A DNA stretch of 64,000 bases, from positions 22,957,884 through 23,021,883 of the forward strand of contig CM030706.1 in assembly GCA_017979445.1 (NCBI GenBank), read 5' to 3'. Source of the stretch: Akebia trifoliata (taxonomy: Eukaryota > Streptophyta > Magnoliopsida > Ranunculales > Lardizabalaceae). A program made the translations under genes and the position numbers. Positions within the stretch are counted from its first letter, which is position 1, and each line of letters begins with the position of its first letter. Of the stretch, positions 44,514 through 56,368 are shown piece after piece. The notes beneath the pieces were generated by a model, which was given only the letters and a program-made list of their open reading frames with translations, searched no databases and had not been told where the DNA came from.

Positions 44514-45783
44514 TGGTGAGCGATAACCCTCTAAGAGAAGGATCTTGTTCTTTCGTGGAAGTGGTGGATAGATCGAGGGAGAATACTGAAGGAGATCTTC
44601 CGTTGAAGGCAGTTCCTAGTACTCGATCTCAGATTAAGCCATCATTATGGCTTGGAGAACCTTCGAATCTCATTTTCGGATGTTGATGTTAAGGTTGGTT
44701 CGAAGAAATTTCAGTTCGCTCTTGTAGCAAAGTTTACAAGACCAAAAATTGGAGGAAAACACTTTCGTCCAGGTGTGGAAAGCATAAGGAGATGGTTTGT
44801 TCCTGGAAGCTTATTGGGACTTGCGAAGCTTTAATGCTGGATTGTCGTCACATTCTTCTAAACTTCTCCATTAAATCAGATATGATCTCGATTTGGTTAA
44901 AGGAGAGGATCTCGATCGATGGCTATGTGATGAGATTTTTTAAATGGACCCCCCTCTTTCGTCCTTCAGAGAGGGATGAAGCTTCAATTCCAACGTGGAC
45001 TTCATTTCCTAATATTCCTCTCTTCTGCTATGAGGAATCAAATCTTCGTAGTCTAGCCTCGGTGGTGGGTGAAGTTCTAGCAATTGATAGAGCTACTAGT
45101 CATGGTACGCGGCTCAATGGGGCTAGAGTTTGTGTGTTATTGGATTTACTCAAAGATAATCCCAAGCGTGTGAGGATTTCTTATGGGCAATATGGGACTA
45201 TGGCAACCAATTATCTATGAATCTATTCCTTACTTCTATACAAATTGTTGCAAGCTTGGTCATCAATAATCTCAATGCAAATTCAAACAAGGAGCCTTTA
45301 AATTTGATGGAGATGGATCGAAAGTAGTAGATAAACTAAATGTTTCTAAGGCGGGGAAGGTTTACAGAGAGAAATCGAAGAAAACTGGTCCGCATACCAT
45401 TCCTTCCAATAAGCTATTGGTCATCCTTGAAGGTCCAAAATAGAAAGAAGGAGTTCAGAATGATCCTGGGAAGGGAAAGGCTCCTGTAATTCTCCAGTCC
45501 TCCTCAGAGGAGGAAAGTGATATTGCTGATGCTAATGCTGATGTGGAGAAAGGTGAACATTCAAAGTCTAAGCTGGTAGACGTTGTGGCAGATGAGGTAG
45601 ATACAGAACATTCCAAGTCTAAGCTGGCAAATGAGGTGGAACATTTAGAAGCACATAACTTTGAAATTTAATTTCAAAAAGAATCTACGCCTGATCCTAT
45701 GCCAATTCCCACGTCCATCCCAAATCTTTTGGATGATTTAGAGGTCGAACTTGCTAAGGAGACTACAAATCCGATTGTGGAGG
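44514..45783 (+). pseudogene. LINE ORF1, part before element B
   Basis: RNA-binding protein of plant L1 elements. ATG at 44514 (MVSDNPLREGSCSF). A frame change near 44640 leads to ISFSDVDVKVGSKKFQFALVAK, another near 44820 to the DUF4283-like core: LDCRHILLNFSIKSD-like segment, FKWTPLFRPSERDE, WTSFPNIPLFCYEE, VLAIDRATSHGTRLNGARVCVLLD and KRVRISYGQYG. The zinc knuckle follows at about 45232-45285 (YTNCCKLGHQ, stop, SQC). After it comes a charged tail rich in Glu and Asp to 45783, where B is inserted. It would have bound LINE RNA; it is not functional now. Confidence 0.85.
45779..45783. repeat. Target site duplication of B, left copy (GGAGG)
   Basis: Repeated at 58044-58048. Removing B plus one copy rejoins the LINE ORF1 reading (NPIVE to AVLESNKE). 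Confidence 0.93.
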
Positions 45784-47452
45784 TGAAAATGCCCTCGATC
45801 CGCGGAGTGTGCGGATCCGCTTTTGACCTTTGAGGTTTAGGAGTCGCCACCTAGTTATTAGGGTCTAGGAACCGATCAATGACTCAAAACGGATAAATCA
45901 ACTAATCTACTAAAATAGATATGGGTCCGGGGATCACATTACGGGGTTGGAAGGTGTTAGACACCAACCCCGTCCGGCCAATGTCGATCTCTACTTATTC
46001 CAAATAAAAATTACACTGCTAACAAAAAGACCTAGATAAAAAAAGAAAAGAATTTTACCTTCGAACGCAACGGTTCTATTCCCTCAGATCTGATAAAACA
46101 GCTCATTGTATGGTACTCCTTGCTTCGTTCTGTCTCCGGATCTGATTTCTGATCTTCGAGGCAAGGTATCTCTTTCTTAGATCTGGGTTCTTTGGATTTG
46201 TTTATGATTTTTAGGTGTTTTTGAAGGGTTTCTAGGTATTTTTCAAGCTAAAATCGAAGTATGGGTGTTAGGTAAGGAGTTGGGGCTTCAAAATTAGGGT
46301 TTATGGGAGGCTAGGGAACCTTTATGACCTACTTCTCTTAGGGTTTTTTCTTGGATACGAAAATAGGGTGTGGAGGCTCTTATTTATAAAGTTTTTTTAG
46401 AAGAATTAGGGTTTCTTTTAGGGTTTTAATTAGGATTTTGACTTTAGTCTTATGAGATTGACTTAGTCTTTAGGGTTTTAATTTAGGGTTTTGACTTTAG
46501 TGTTATGAGATTGACTTGATTAGTTTAGATTAAGATTTTAATTAGGGTTTTGACTTTAGTCTTATGAGATTGACTTTAATACTTTGGCTTTAGTCTTTCT
46601 TGGTTGACTTTTAATATCTTGACTTTAGTCTTACTTGATAAATTTTAAGATTGACTTTAGTCTTACTTGATTGACTTTAATTTTTGGAGAACCCCCTTTT
46701 ATTATATCTTTAATTCTTTGGGCCCTTAGATGGAAGGATCCTTGAATAAATACCCTGACAACCATCAATAATTTTTTCTGAAAGCCTGATTGATCGATTT
46801 TTTGGTTCAAAATTTTAAATTAATTTTATTAATGTTTCACTTTACATTATTTATTTATTAATTTTAAAATTTTTAATTATTAAATTGTAAAATTACCGTT
46901 TTTCTCTCGGAGAGGATTTTTTGTGTTTCAAGTCGATTTTTTGGTGTTCTAGGATGTTTTGGAATCAATTTTTCATAAGGAATTCAATGAGAATGTTGGT
47001 TTTTGTCATTTATGAAATTTTTTGTATGAAATGGTCATGAACTTTATGAGGGGCATTTTCATAATTTTGTCGAATTCTGCGAAAATTGACGAAGTGGCTT
47101 ATTTGGTTTCGATTTATTATTTTATGTGTTTGAATGAGTTTTTCTAAGCGTAACGTAGGCTCTAGAATTGTTTTGATGTTAGGGGTTATTTGGTAGTTTG
47201 GTCATTTTTAGTGATTTTTATCGTGAAGCTTCTTTTTGGTCTGCAAGATAATGATTTCTATGTTTCTGGGGTCGTATTTTCCTAGCGTAGCGTGGTTTCT
47301 AAGGTTTTGTCAATTCGAGATACCTCATCCGAATTTCTGAAACATATCTGGTAACAAAATAAAGCATTGAAATAAACATCTATCATTGGAAACTGTTGTG
47401 ATCGGGTTGACGAGTTGATTAATCAGGCGAATGCAAAAATGGGGTGTCTACA
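45784..47452 (-). repeat. 3' LTR of element B
   Basis: Plus strand from TGAAAATGCCCTCG to GGGGTGTCTACA. Direct repeat of 56369-58043. It contains a ~55-bp tandem run of TTGACTTTAGTCTTATGAGA-type units (46430-46680). Confidence 0.94.
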
Positions 47453-47470
47453 GATACCCCTCTTTTGCAG
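47453..47470 (-). other. Polypurine tract of element B
   Basis: Minus strand CTGCAAAAGAGGGGTATC directly ahead of the 3' LTR. Confidence 0.7.
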
Positions 47471-47849
47471 AGGGTTGAAGTAAATTAGATAGCAAATCTA
47501 TTTTGGTAGATAGTACGATATCCGAATGTCAAAGCTAGTGACAGTTCATTTTACAGTCTGATTTAGCAATTCGTCGGGGTGTTCGGATCCTTGAGGGTAA
47601 AGCTCTCCCCGAATTAAAAGAATGTCACGGTCTTGAGCTCGAGCTCTCACTGGTAGTGTCAGATCCTTGAATTTTAGAAAATTCTCCTTGACTGATGTAA
47701 CAATTGTGCAAGTGTGTGGACTTAAAATCCAAGATAGATTTCAAAGAGTTTGAGTAAAATCTGAGCACAAAGTGAAAATGAATAATTTGAGCATAAACTG
47801 AGCATAATTTAAGCATAAACTGAGCATAGATTGAGCATAAACTGAGCAT

Positions 47850-48420
47850 AATTCCCAGAAAACCCTCGGCGGTGACTGAGCATAATTCCGAGAAAACCCT
47901 CGGCGGCATCTAAGCATAGTTCCCAGAAAGCCCTCGGCGGCATCTGAGCATAATTCTGAGAAAAACCCTCGGTGGTAACTGAGCATAGTTTCGAGAAAAC
48001 CCTCGGCAGCATCTGAGCATAGTTCTGAGAAAACCCTCGGCGGCAATTGAACATAATTCCAAGAAAACCCTCGGCGACAATTGAGCATAATTCCAAGAAA
48101 ACCCTTGGCGGCATCTGAGCATAATTCTGAGAAAACCCTCGGCGGTAACTAAGCATAATTCTGAGAAAACCCTCGGCAGCATCTGAGCATAGTTCCGAGA
48201 AAACCCTCGACGACATCTGAGCATAATTCCGAGAAAAACCCTCGACGGTAACTGAGCATAATTCTAAAAAAACCCTTGGTGGTATCTGAGCATAGTTCCG
48301 AGAAAACCCTCGGCGGCATCTGGGCATAATTTCGAGAAAACCCTCGGCGGCATCTGAGCATAATTCCGAGAAAACCCTCGGCGGTAACTGAGCATAATTC
48401 CGAGAAAAACCCTCGGCGGC
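47850..48420 (-). repeat. 34-36-bp tandem array, 3' UTR of B (type 1)
   Basis: About 16 units of GAGAAAACCCTCGGCGGCATCTGAGCATAATTCC (plus-strand form), the same family as A's array at 34270-34750. All long frames across it (47625-48722 minus) are repeat artefacts. Confidence 0.92.
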
Positions 48421-48722
48421 ATCTGAGCAAAATCCAAGTTAACACTTGGCGCCAACTGAGCAAAATCCAAGATAACCCTTGACGGCAACTTAGAAAAATC
48501 CAAGATAACCTTTGCCGGCATCTGAGCAAAATCCAAGATAACCTTGACGGCATCTGAGCAAAATCCAAGATAACCCTTGCGGAAACTGAGCAAAATCCAA
48601 GTTAACCCTTGGCGGCAACTGAGCAAAATCCATGATAACCATTGGCGGCAACTAAGCAAAATCCAAGATAACCCTTGGCGGCAACTGAATAACCCTTGGC
48701 GGCATCTGAGCAAAACTAGCAA
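48421..48722 (-). repeat. ~33-bp tandem array, 3' UTR of B (type 2)
   Basis: About 9 units of GCAAAATCCAAGATAACCCTTGGCGGCAACTGA, a variant of type 1 not seen in A. Confidence 0.88.
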
Positions 48723-50199
48723 AGGAATGATGGAATTTTGGAAAATAATGAATGAATTTAGAGAAGACTGATTAAACTGAGTCGGAGAACGAATAAATCT
48801 AGAAGATAATGAATCTAGAAGAGAATGATCGAATCCAATAATGAATGGATCTAAAAAAGAATCTAGGAATGAAAGAATGCCATATCTACTACTCTAGGTA
48901 AATGAATTATTAATTAATCTCTGGGCACATTCAAATGTGAGATCCGAAGTGCTTTTGTTTGAACCTCAAGGTTTTATCCAAAAGTTCTATGAATTTAAAA
49001 CCTGAGTATTTATTTCTTTTGAACCTCAAGGTTTTTCGAAAAACTGTTATCAAGAGGGTAACCTTAAGTTTTGGGGTTCCCATTATCTTTTAGGATTAAC
49101 ATGCTCAAAAACAAAATGCCCCTAGTTTGACAATAAACATGGCATTGAAGATAATTGAACACATCATGCAAATATTAAAAAATGCCCCTGGTACAAGGGG
49201 GGGAGATTACATATTTAGAGGAAAAAGAAAATGCCCCTTGTATGAAGGTTTGAAATATTTGATTACCACCAGCGCAATAAAGATCCAATTTTTAATTTTG
49301 AGTTAATTTTATGAAGGTTTGAATCAGGCTCAAGAGAACAAAATATTTCCTTTTGAGACCTCACATAGAATTCACCTTCTCTCCATTGGTTCACTTGGGG
49401 AAGTAAAAAATTTTCAGATCGATCGTATACGAGATACTTGGGCTTTTGGTCCGTGCCTGGTTTAAGTTAAGTATTGAACTTGATTATTCAGACTTCTGAT
49501 GTTTCAACTTGGACTGCTCTTAGTTTTTTTCTTTTGTTTTGTTGCTCTAACTTTTGCTTAGATGTTTTTTTCGATTTTCAAACTAGCGAGCTCTTCTTTT
49601 TTTTCTCTTTATTCTGATTGTTGTCAAGACCGTCCTTTCGGATTTTTTAATCTTGCAAGCTTGCTTTAGTTTTTTGCCTAAGTTTCCCTTTTCGGATTTT
49701 CAACCAAGCAGGTTTTTTTTTTTTTTTCTTCCTGTTAAACTTCTAGAATTGCTGTGTCTGATTATGCTTGCTATCTTCCTTGACTTTCGCACGGTACTTA
49801 GGATGACTTTTATGGTAAGCTTAGGACTGGGTATAAAAAGAAAGGGATTTTGACGCTCAAAAAACCTGAATGCCCCTTGTGTGGCATTTCTTTTGCTTTG
49901 ATTTTTCTTTCCCATTTTAAAGATATTTCTTTTTTTCTTTTAAACTTTTTCTAGATTTTTTTCGAGGAATCTATATTTTTTATGGATGTGCGAGCCTGAA
50001 GTAACTTCTCAGGTTGCCTACATACCCCAGAATTTTGGGACCAGACCAAGACGTAGTTCGAATATCCCTCCCCTAGGTTAGGTGATCGGACTGAGAAAGA
50101 AAAAATGCATAATTTTTTTTTGAAAAGGCTGCAAAGGGGGTTGAGAAAGGATATGTTGAACTGAGTAATATGAGGATTGATTCGGCCAAAGATGCCTCC

Positions 50200-50870
50200 T
50201 TAAATGTAGTACCATTTGATCTGGTTAAGGTTGGTTGGTTCTGGTAATTCGATTCCATCATGATCTTGAAGTCTGACAGGTTTTTTGCGTAATATTTCTT
50301 TGATGATGAACAGACCCCCCCAATTTGGTTTGAACTTCCTCTAGGGTCAAAGATAGGTGTCCGATTCTCTTTGAATACTAAATCCCCGACTTGTAAGTGA
50401 CGGGCCTTGATCTTTTTTGTTAAACGCACGGGCAACTCTCTTGATAAGCTTACAAGTGATACAAAGCTCTTAGTCGTTTTTCTTCGATCAAACTTAATTT
50501 TCATACCGTTGACGAACCTAATTGCTTCTGACAACTGACTTTCCTTGAAGGCCTTGAGATACGGGATTTACATTTTGACTGGTAAGATTGCTTCCATATC
50601 ATACACTAGAAAGTAGGGAATAGCTCCACGTGGAAGACTGTATTGAAGTATGATGTGCCCTAATGTGAATAGTAACTTCTCTAACTAATCCTGGTGTGAT
50701 TGACACATTTTCTTGATGATTGTTTTGAGATATTTTATTGGCTGCTTGAACCTTTCATAATCTGAGGACAGTAGAGAAATAATGTGATGTCGAATATCAA
50801 ATTTTGAACGCAAAGTGAGGTGAACCTAAGCTTTGATGTATGACCCATTATCAGAGATCAATATCGCTTC
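50200..50870 (-). pseudogene. int: Integrase remnant of element B
   Basis: Minus strand: LISDNGSYIKA (the second catalytic Asp region), KTIIKKMCQSHQD, then YDMEAILPVK, LQVGDLVFKENRTPIFDP and an end with the stop at 50200-50202. It corresponds to about the last half of A's integrase. Several stops and shifts. Confidence 0.8.
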
Positions 50871-51009
50871 AATTGTTTCATTAATCTGATAATGGTAATC
50901 TATTCTGGGAGCTCTACCATGTTGAGAAGTCTAGCACTGTACATTTTGTAAGATCTTCTTTGATCTCATTTATTAATTCAATATATAATCTGTGTCAGAC
51001 AACATCCAA

Positions 51010-51500
51010 GCTTGCACCTAACATATCCTCATACGCCCACGCGAACAAAAGTCTTTTGAAATTTCTGAGAAAAATTCATTATCCCCTTGTGTTCCACTAG
51101 GGATAGGATGGTTTTCTATTTGAATCTCTTTAGGAATTTATTCTGTTCCGAGGTCAATGACTTTGCTTTCTTGAGCATGACGCTTTATCTTCTTGTTCAG
51201 GAGAAAAAATATATCTTTGAAGTTAGATTATTAGTTAATTCGTTAATGCGCTTGAGGTATTTAAAAATTTTCTTTATCCAATCAAATTCAGAAGAGAAGA
51301 CAGACACCTCTATAAACTCGATAAACTAACTCGACTCAACAGGAAAGAGTAAACTCAATTAAAGAAGACATGACCTTGCTGAAAAAAAGGACTCGAGTTA
51401 ACCCAAATAACTCATGAAAACTCAAGACTACCTAATCGGTCTTGATTAGGACTGAGGACGAGACATTGCTTGCAAACCGACAGGGTTAGGCACTGTGATC
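51010..51500 (-). pseudogene. Pre-RT remnant of element B
   Basis: Minus strand matches A from about 25180 to 25830. It holds the non-coding patch before the linker and the acidic linker ahead of RT (KIFKYLKRINELTNNLTS resembles EIFDYLERNDNLTNNLAS). The match stops at the start of RT and jumps to integrase. Confidence 0.7.
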
Positions 51501-51539
51501 TTCAGGGAACAACTGGAAAATGTTGAGATATTCTAAAGG

Positions 51540-53108
51540 ATTGATTTGGCGTTGACGTTCGTTCCAACTGACGGACTAGTAACCCTAGTCCCCTTCGTAC
51601 AGTAGGGTACAGCGGGACAGGATCTCGCTTAGGTATTGGTTTTGACCAAGAAGTGCAATTGATGTACATGGATTATCTTTCATATACCTACGGGTACGAG
51701 TCAAGAGTTTTAGCTTTCATAAATGGTTTGGCATCCCATGAGAGGACCGACCACGTATTAGTTTTACGTTGGCAAAGGGACATGTGACTGTGTGGCTTAC
51801 AATAGGTCAAAGGCTCAGGTCTCTCCAGCCTGGGTACATCGATATACCTTTCAGAGTCACTTGATCAGACGGTACTAATGCCCCAATTTGATATACCCTA
51901 AGGTACGTGACTAGAGTTGTGATTTTCATGAATGACGTCGCATCTCCGAAGAGACCGGGCCACACACTAGTGCCACGTTGGCTATATGGGACATGTAAGT
52001 GTGCAAAGTAGTAAACATGCTAGTGGTGTGTGCAAATCAGGGTGGGGTGTGCCCGGGACCTTTTTTCAGATAAATGGGCCTATGAGTCATATCAAACCAT
52101 TAATGGGCCACAATCATAGTGAATACAATCATCAAAGATTATCAAGATCAAAGTCATGGCATGCAAATCAGGAGGAATTAAAATCAACCAATCAATCAAG
52201 ACCAATCAATTAATTAAAACCAATCAGTCAATATGTTAGAGTTAAGGTTCTATCAATCAAGATATCAAAAGGGTATCATCATATCAATCGGGTATCAAAA
52301 GGGAAATCATGCACCCTAATCTAGCACATAACCTATTCAAACATGGACTCATCAAGTTAACTCATCTAATAGCATTCAATCCTCATATAACATGGAAACA
52401 ATATCATCATAACATATCAAGGGAATGTATAAGAACAAGCAACAAATTGCATGAAATCGATAAATTCAAATGAGTTGATTCGACTCATTATGTTCAAAAT
52501 TGGGTATCATGGCAACACATTATGGTAAAACTACATAAAGAGAATTAAAATAAATAGCACACAAACTAGTTCCTCACATGATGTAAGATGAGTTCAACTA
52601 AGTTGACTCACCTAAAACATTCACTCCTATGGTTGATTTTCGAAATCGAATCCTTTTATTTTATTTTATTTTATGGTCCAATCAAAAATCACTTCGTGTG
52701 ACCCACAATTATCCAAAATTTTAAAGAATATTGAATTGAAAATAGAATGATAATTGTTGAGATGAGGAATAATGACCCTTTTTTTTTTCTTAAAAAAAAC
52801 AAATAGATTTTTTCAAGAAAAAGAAATTTTTCCTTTTTTTATTATTGTCAGTCCAATTTCTATGTTTGCAATCAAATAACAAATACCGATGGTGTTGTTA
52901 TAGATAAAAATTGATGTAACAATAAGAAAAATTATCTTCCTTAGACAGATAAAGGGTTGCTTCTCTTACAACAAAATAAAAACTTTTAGAGATATTATTA
53001 GCATACCAATTGCTTTTTTACAACACACCAATTCTTTTGAAAATAAATAGTTGATTATATGTGGATTGGTGCATTACAAGTAGAGGATTGGTGTGTAAAT
53101 AACAATTC
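51540..53108 (-). other. Leader of element B, distal part, with the intact E1 target site
   Basis: Non-coding. Near 51890 it reads, on the minus strand, GGGTATATCAAATTGGGGCATTAGTACC, the uninterrupted form of the site where E1 sits in A. A 1320-2031 and A 19784-20040 align to either side. Confidence 0.8.
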
Positions 53109-53109
53109 T

Positions 53110-55049
53110 CAAAGAGCCCAAAATCATTATCTCCTTTATTTTGAATAAATCGATTTAAAAAACAACAAATAACTTTTTTTTTCGAAAACTTAGCCCAATA
53201 AAAAATTATCAAAAATAATGTTTTTATGAACAATCCATTAAACAATTCATCCATTCAATGATTATTCAGAAGGGAAAATAATTTTATTATTGAAAAATAA
53301 TGTTTTTTATTGAATAATAATTTTCACAACATATTTCAATAATTTTTCATGCAAAAATAAATCTTTTGTAAATCATTATTTTTTTAAAAATATTTTTCTT
53401 CCTTTCTTTTTTTTTTGGAAAATATTTTCTTTTAGAAAATTTTTTTTGAAAAGCATTTCCTTTTGGAAAATCTTATTCTTCTGGAAAATATTTTACTTTT
53501 GGAAAGCATTTCTCTTTTGAAAAATATTTTACTTTGAGTTCCATTTTGATTCAAATGGATCGGCCCATAATGATCGTTGGATCGAGATGGACTGGGTCAT
53601 TATGAATCATTGCCAAGTTAAAATGGATTTTTATTTGGTCGGTGCACCTATTTTAATCAGGTAAAACAAAAAATTTTAATCTTTGAGGACAACCATACAT
53701 TCTGATCTCATCAGTCACATACATTCTGATATCATCATTCACATACATTCATCACTCATAAGGTCCCATTCAATAAACAACTCGGGAACACCCAATAAGT
53801 TCAAGTCGTGACCTATAGGGGAGGTTTCTAGACTATTGTTAGCTACAGTCGTCTCACTTCTGGCTGTAACTTTGGGTTTCTATTTCTCCGAATTCATAGC
53901 AGAGGTCTTTAGGCATCGATGGCGTCATGGGTATTAATTGTCGAGATTGTTTAATTGACAATTCCTCGAGCCTCTGAGTCTCGACGGATAATTGGGGAGA
54001 AGTATGAGCACGTGAAGGGGCTTGTGCCAACGTTTCAGCCAGATTAAGACCTGTTGTCGTGCTAGAAGCCAAAGAAGACAAAGAGCCCAAAAATCATTAT
54101 CTCCTTTATTTTGATAAAATCGATTTAAAAAACAACAAATAACTTTTTTTTTTCGAAAACTTAGCCCAATAAAAAATTATCAAAAATAATGTTTTTATTG
54201 AACAATCCATTAAACAATTCATCCATTCAATGATTATTCAGAAGGAAAATAATTTTATTATTGAAAAATAATGTTTTTATTGAATAATAATTTTCACAAA
54301 CATATTTCAATAATTTTCATGCAAAAATAAATCTTTTGTAAATCATTATTTTTTTTTTAAATATTTTTCTTCCTTTTCTTTTTTTTGAAAATATTTTCTT
54401 TTAGAAAACTTTTTTTTGAAAAGCATTCCTTTTGGAAAATCTTATTCTTCTGGAAAATATTTTACTTTTGGAAAGCATTTCTCTTTTGAAAAATATTTTA
54501 CTTTGAATTCCATTTTGATTCAAATGGATCGGCCCATAATGATCGTTGGATCGAGATGGATTGGGTCATTATGAATCATTGCCAAGTTAAAATGGATTTT
54601 ATTTGGTCGGTGCACCTATTTTAATCAGGTAAAACAAAAAATTTTAATCTTTGAGGACAACCATACATTCTGATCTCATCAATCACATACATTCTGATAT
54701 CATCATTCACATACATTCATCACTCATAAGGTCCCATTCAATAAACAACTCGGGAACACCCAATAAGTTCAAGTCGTGACCTATAGGGGAGGTTTCTAGA
54801 CTTTTGTTAGCTACAGTCGTCTCACTTCTGGCTGTAACTTTGGGTTTCTATTTCTCCGAATTCATAGCAGAGGTCTTTAGGCATCGATGGCGTCATGGGT
54901 ATTAATTGTCGAGATTGTTTAATTGACAATTCCTCGAGCCTCTGAGTCTCGACGGATAACTGGGGAGAAGTATGAGCACGTGAAGGGGCTTGTGCCAAAG
55001 TTTCAGCCAGATTAAGACCTGTTGTCGTGCTAGAAGCCAAAGAAGACAA
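53110..55049 (-). repeat. ~970-bp direct tandem duplication in B's leader
   Basis: Copy 1 is about 53110-54080 and copy 2 about 54081-55049; both begin AGAGCCCAAAA and end AAGCCAAAGAAGACAA. They differ by a few substitutions (for example GACTATTG/GACTTTTG) and many single-base homopolymer length changes. The inner ~450 bases match A 20290-20780 in reverse complement. Confidence 0.92.
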
Positions 55050-55241
55050 GCTCCCTGGGGCATTCCCCATGCTATTGCTTCCAATTATTACTTGCACCTC
55101 AACCAAAACTGAGGTCCAGCCATTACCCCCGATCATGGCTGATGAACCTATTGTCGAGTTATGAACAGTAGTGCTCAAATGACAAAGCAGACAAATAACG
55201 AAGGAACACCACATTGAACGGTCCCTATTTCTCATTAACAA
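54822..55241 (-). CDS. Unrecognised 139-codon frame in B's leader
   Basis: Open from ATG at 55241 to 54822. The last 70 or so codons (LSSLASSTTTGLNLAETLAQ, then a Ser/Gln/Leu-rich stretch, QSRQLIPMTPSMPKD) are also open in the other duplication copy (53854-54090). Hydrophobic near the start (FVICLLCHL). I recognise no family. It may be the remains of a leader-encoded peptide or chance. Confidence 0.25.
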   Translation of the reverse strand: MLMRNRDRSMWCSFVICLLCHLSTTVHNSTIGSSAMIGGNGWTSVLVEVQVIIGSNSMGNAPGSLSSLASSTTTGLNLAETLAQAPSRAHTSPQLSVETQRLEELSIKQSRQLIPMTPSMPKDLCYEFGEIETQSYSQK

Positions 55242-55249
55242 TCCCTCCC

Positions 55250-56347
55250 TTTTAATTTCAACGAATCATGAACAACAAACAGAATCGGACATGGAGATGA
55301 ATCGACCAATCGGTCAACAAAAACAATGGTTTGAAACTAAATCATTGGAAGTTTCTTTGATCTGTCCAACGGAGGTGACTCGATTAGCTTTTGATTTTGT
55401 TCATCAAGAGAGTTTAGAGTGTCGATTTCAAGAAAGATCCGATCTTTCTGACCAAATCTTAGACATTGACGATGGATATTGTTCTTTTGCTTGATTTAGA
55501 AGAAGAAGAAGAACATCCGGATCGAAGAGAAGGAGAAGAGATTGAAAAGGGATGGAGGAGAGATAGAGAGAGAGAGGAAGAGAGAGACGCCTTTCTCTGC
55601 GTTTCTTTGTTGTTTTTCGTTTTTTTATTTTGGAGAAGGAGATAAACAATAGTAGAAACAGATTTCTACTAATGGCACACCACGCGTAAAAAAAAAAATT
55701 TTGCAATTTGTTTTCTGATTTTTTTTTTCTTAGAATTCTCTCCTCATCACGAACAACATTAAAAAAAGTAATTTTTTCATTTCTTACTGCATCACTCACA
55801 AATAATTTTTTTTCACAACTCGCCGCCTATGCCTAGTAACGTGCCAAAAAATCATCCAAAATTATTATTTTTCTTTAAAAAAAATATATATATATATATA
55901 TCATAACTCTCATCCCAATTACCATTATTCCATCCTTAATTTATGTCAATTTGAATATTTCATTATTTATGAATCATCGAAAGGTGACGACCCTTAATTG
56001 AACCATAAAAAAAAAGTGCCAAAACGAAGTATCCAAAATTAAACCAAAAGATACTAATAAAGGATAATACAGACCCAAAAATAATTCAAATAAAAAAATG
56101 GGTCATTCCCTATGTCATTAACCTTTGATATCTTGCATTATTTAGGGTCATTCTGAATGACCCCAAATTGAATCATAACAAAGATGTGCCAAACAAAAAT
56201 ATTCAACATCCCAATCAATGATCACCAATAGAGTCAAAAGAATGATAAAAATCAAAATAAAAAAATAAAAAACTAAAAATAAAATAAAAAACTAGGTTCT
56301 ACTGGCAATAGTCCCATACTTGGGACTTTTCAAGTCTGATCCTCAAA
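55250..56347 (-). other. Leader of element B, proximal part
   Basis: Non-coding, with a purine-rich GAGAGAGAG tract (55558-55590), a TA repeat (55886-55902) and AT-rich sequence before the PBS. Confidence 0.65.
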
Positions 56348-56349
56348 AA

Positions 56350-56367
56350 TCCCCAGTGGAGTCGCCA
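56350..56367 (-). other. Primer binding site of element B
   Basis: Minus strand TGGCGACTCCACTGGGGA, a perfect complement of the 3' end of plant tRNA-Arg(ACG) with CCA, one base from the LTR end (56369). Confidence 0.9.
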
Positions 56368-56368
56368 C

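Larger units (their letters stand above)
47471..50199 (-). other. 3' untranslated region of element B
   Basis: Mirrors 32706-35105 of A. No gene. Besides the arrays at 47850-48720 it has the ~72-bp repeat remnant at 49500-49720 and the shared patch around 49995-50060 (CAACCTGAGAAGTTACTT on the minus strand). Frames such as 49653-49853 are chance. Confidence 0.7.

Noticed and set aside
47625..48722. Overlapping minus-strand frames of 94-172 codons
   Set aside because: Tandem array in the 3' UTR of B; the same type at 34308-34948 in A.
55428..55799. 123-codon minus-strand frame near the GAGAGA tract
   Set aside because: Composition follows homopolymers and the GA repeat; lies in B's leader with no conserved counterpart in A.
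56348..56367. A piece of a tRNA-Arg gene
   Set aside because: Only 18-20 bases of the 3' end including CCA, which nuclear tRNA genes do not encode; it is the PBS of B.
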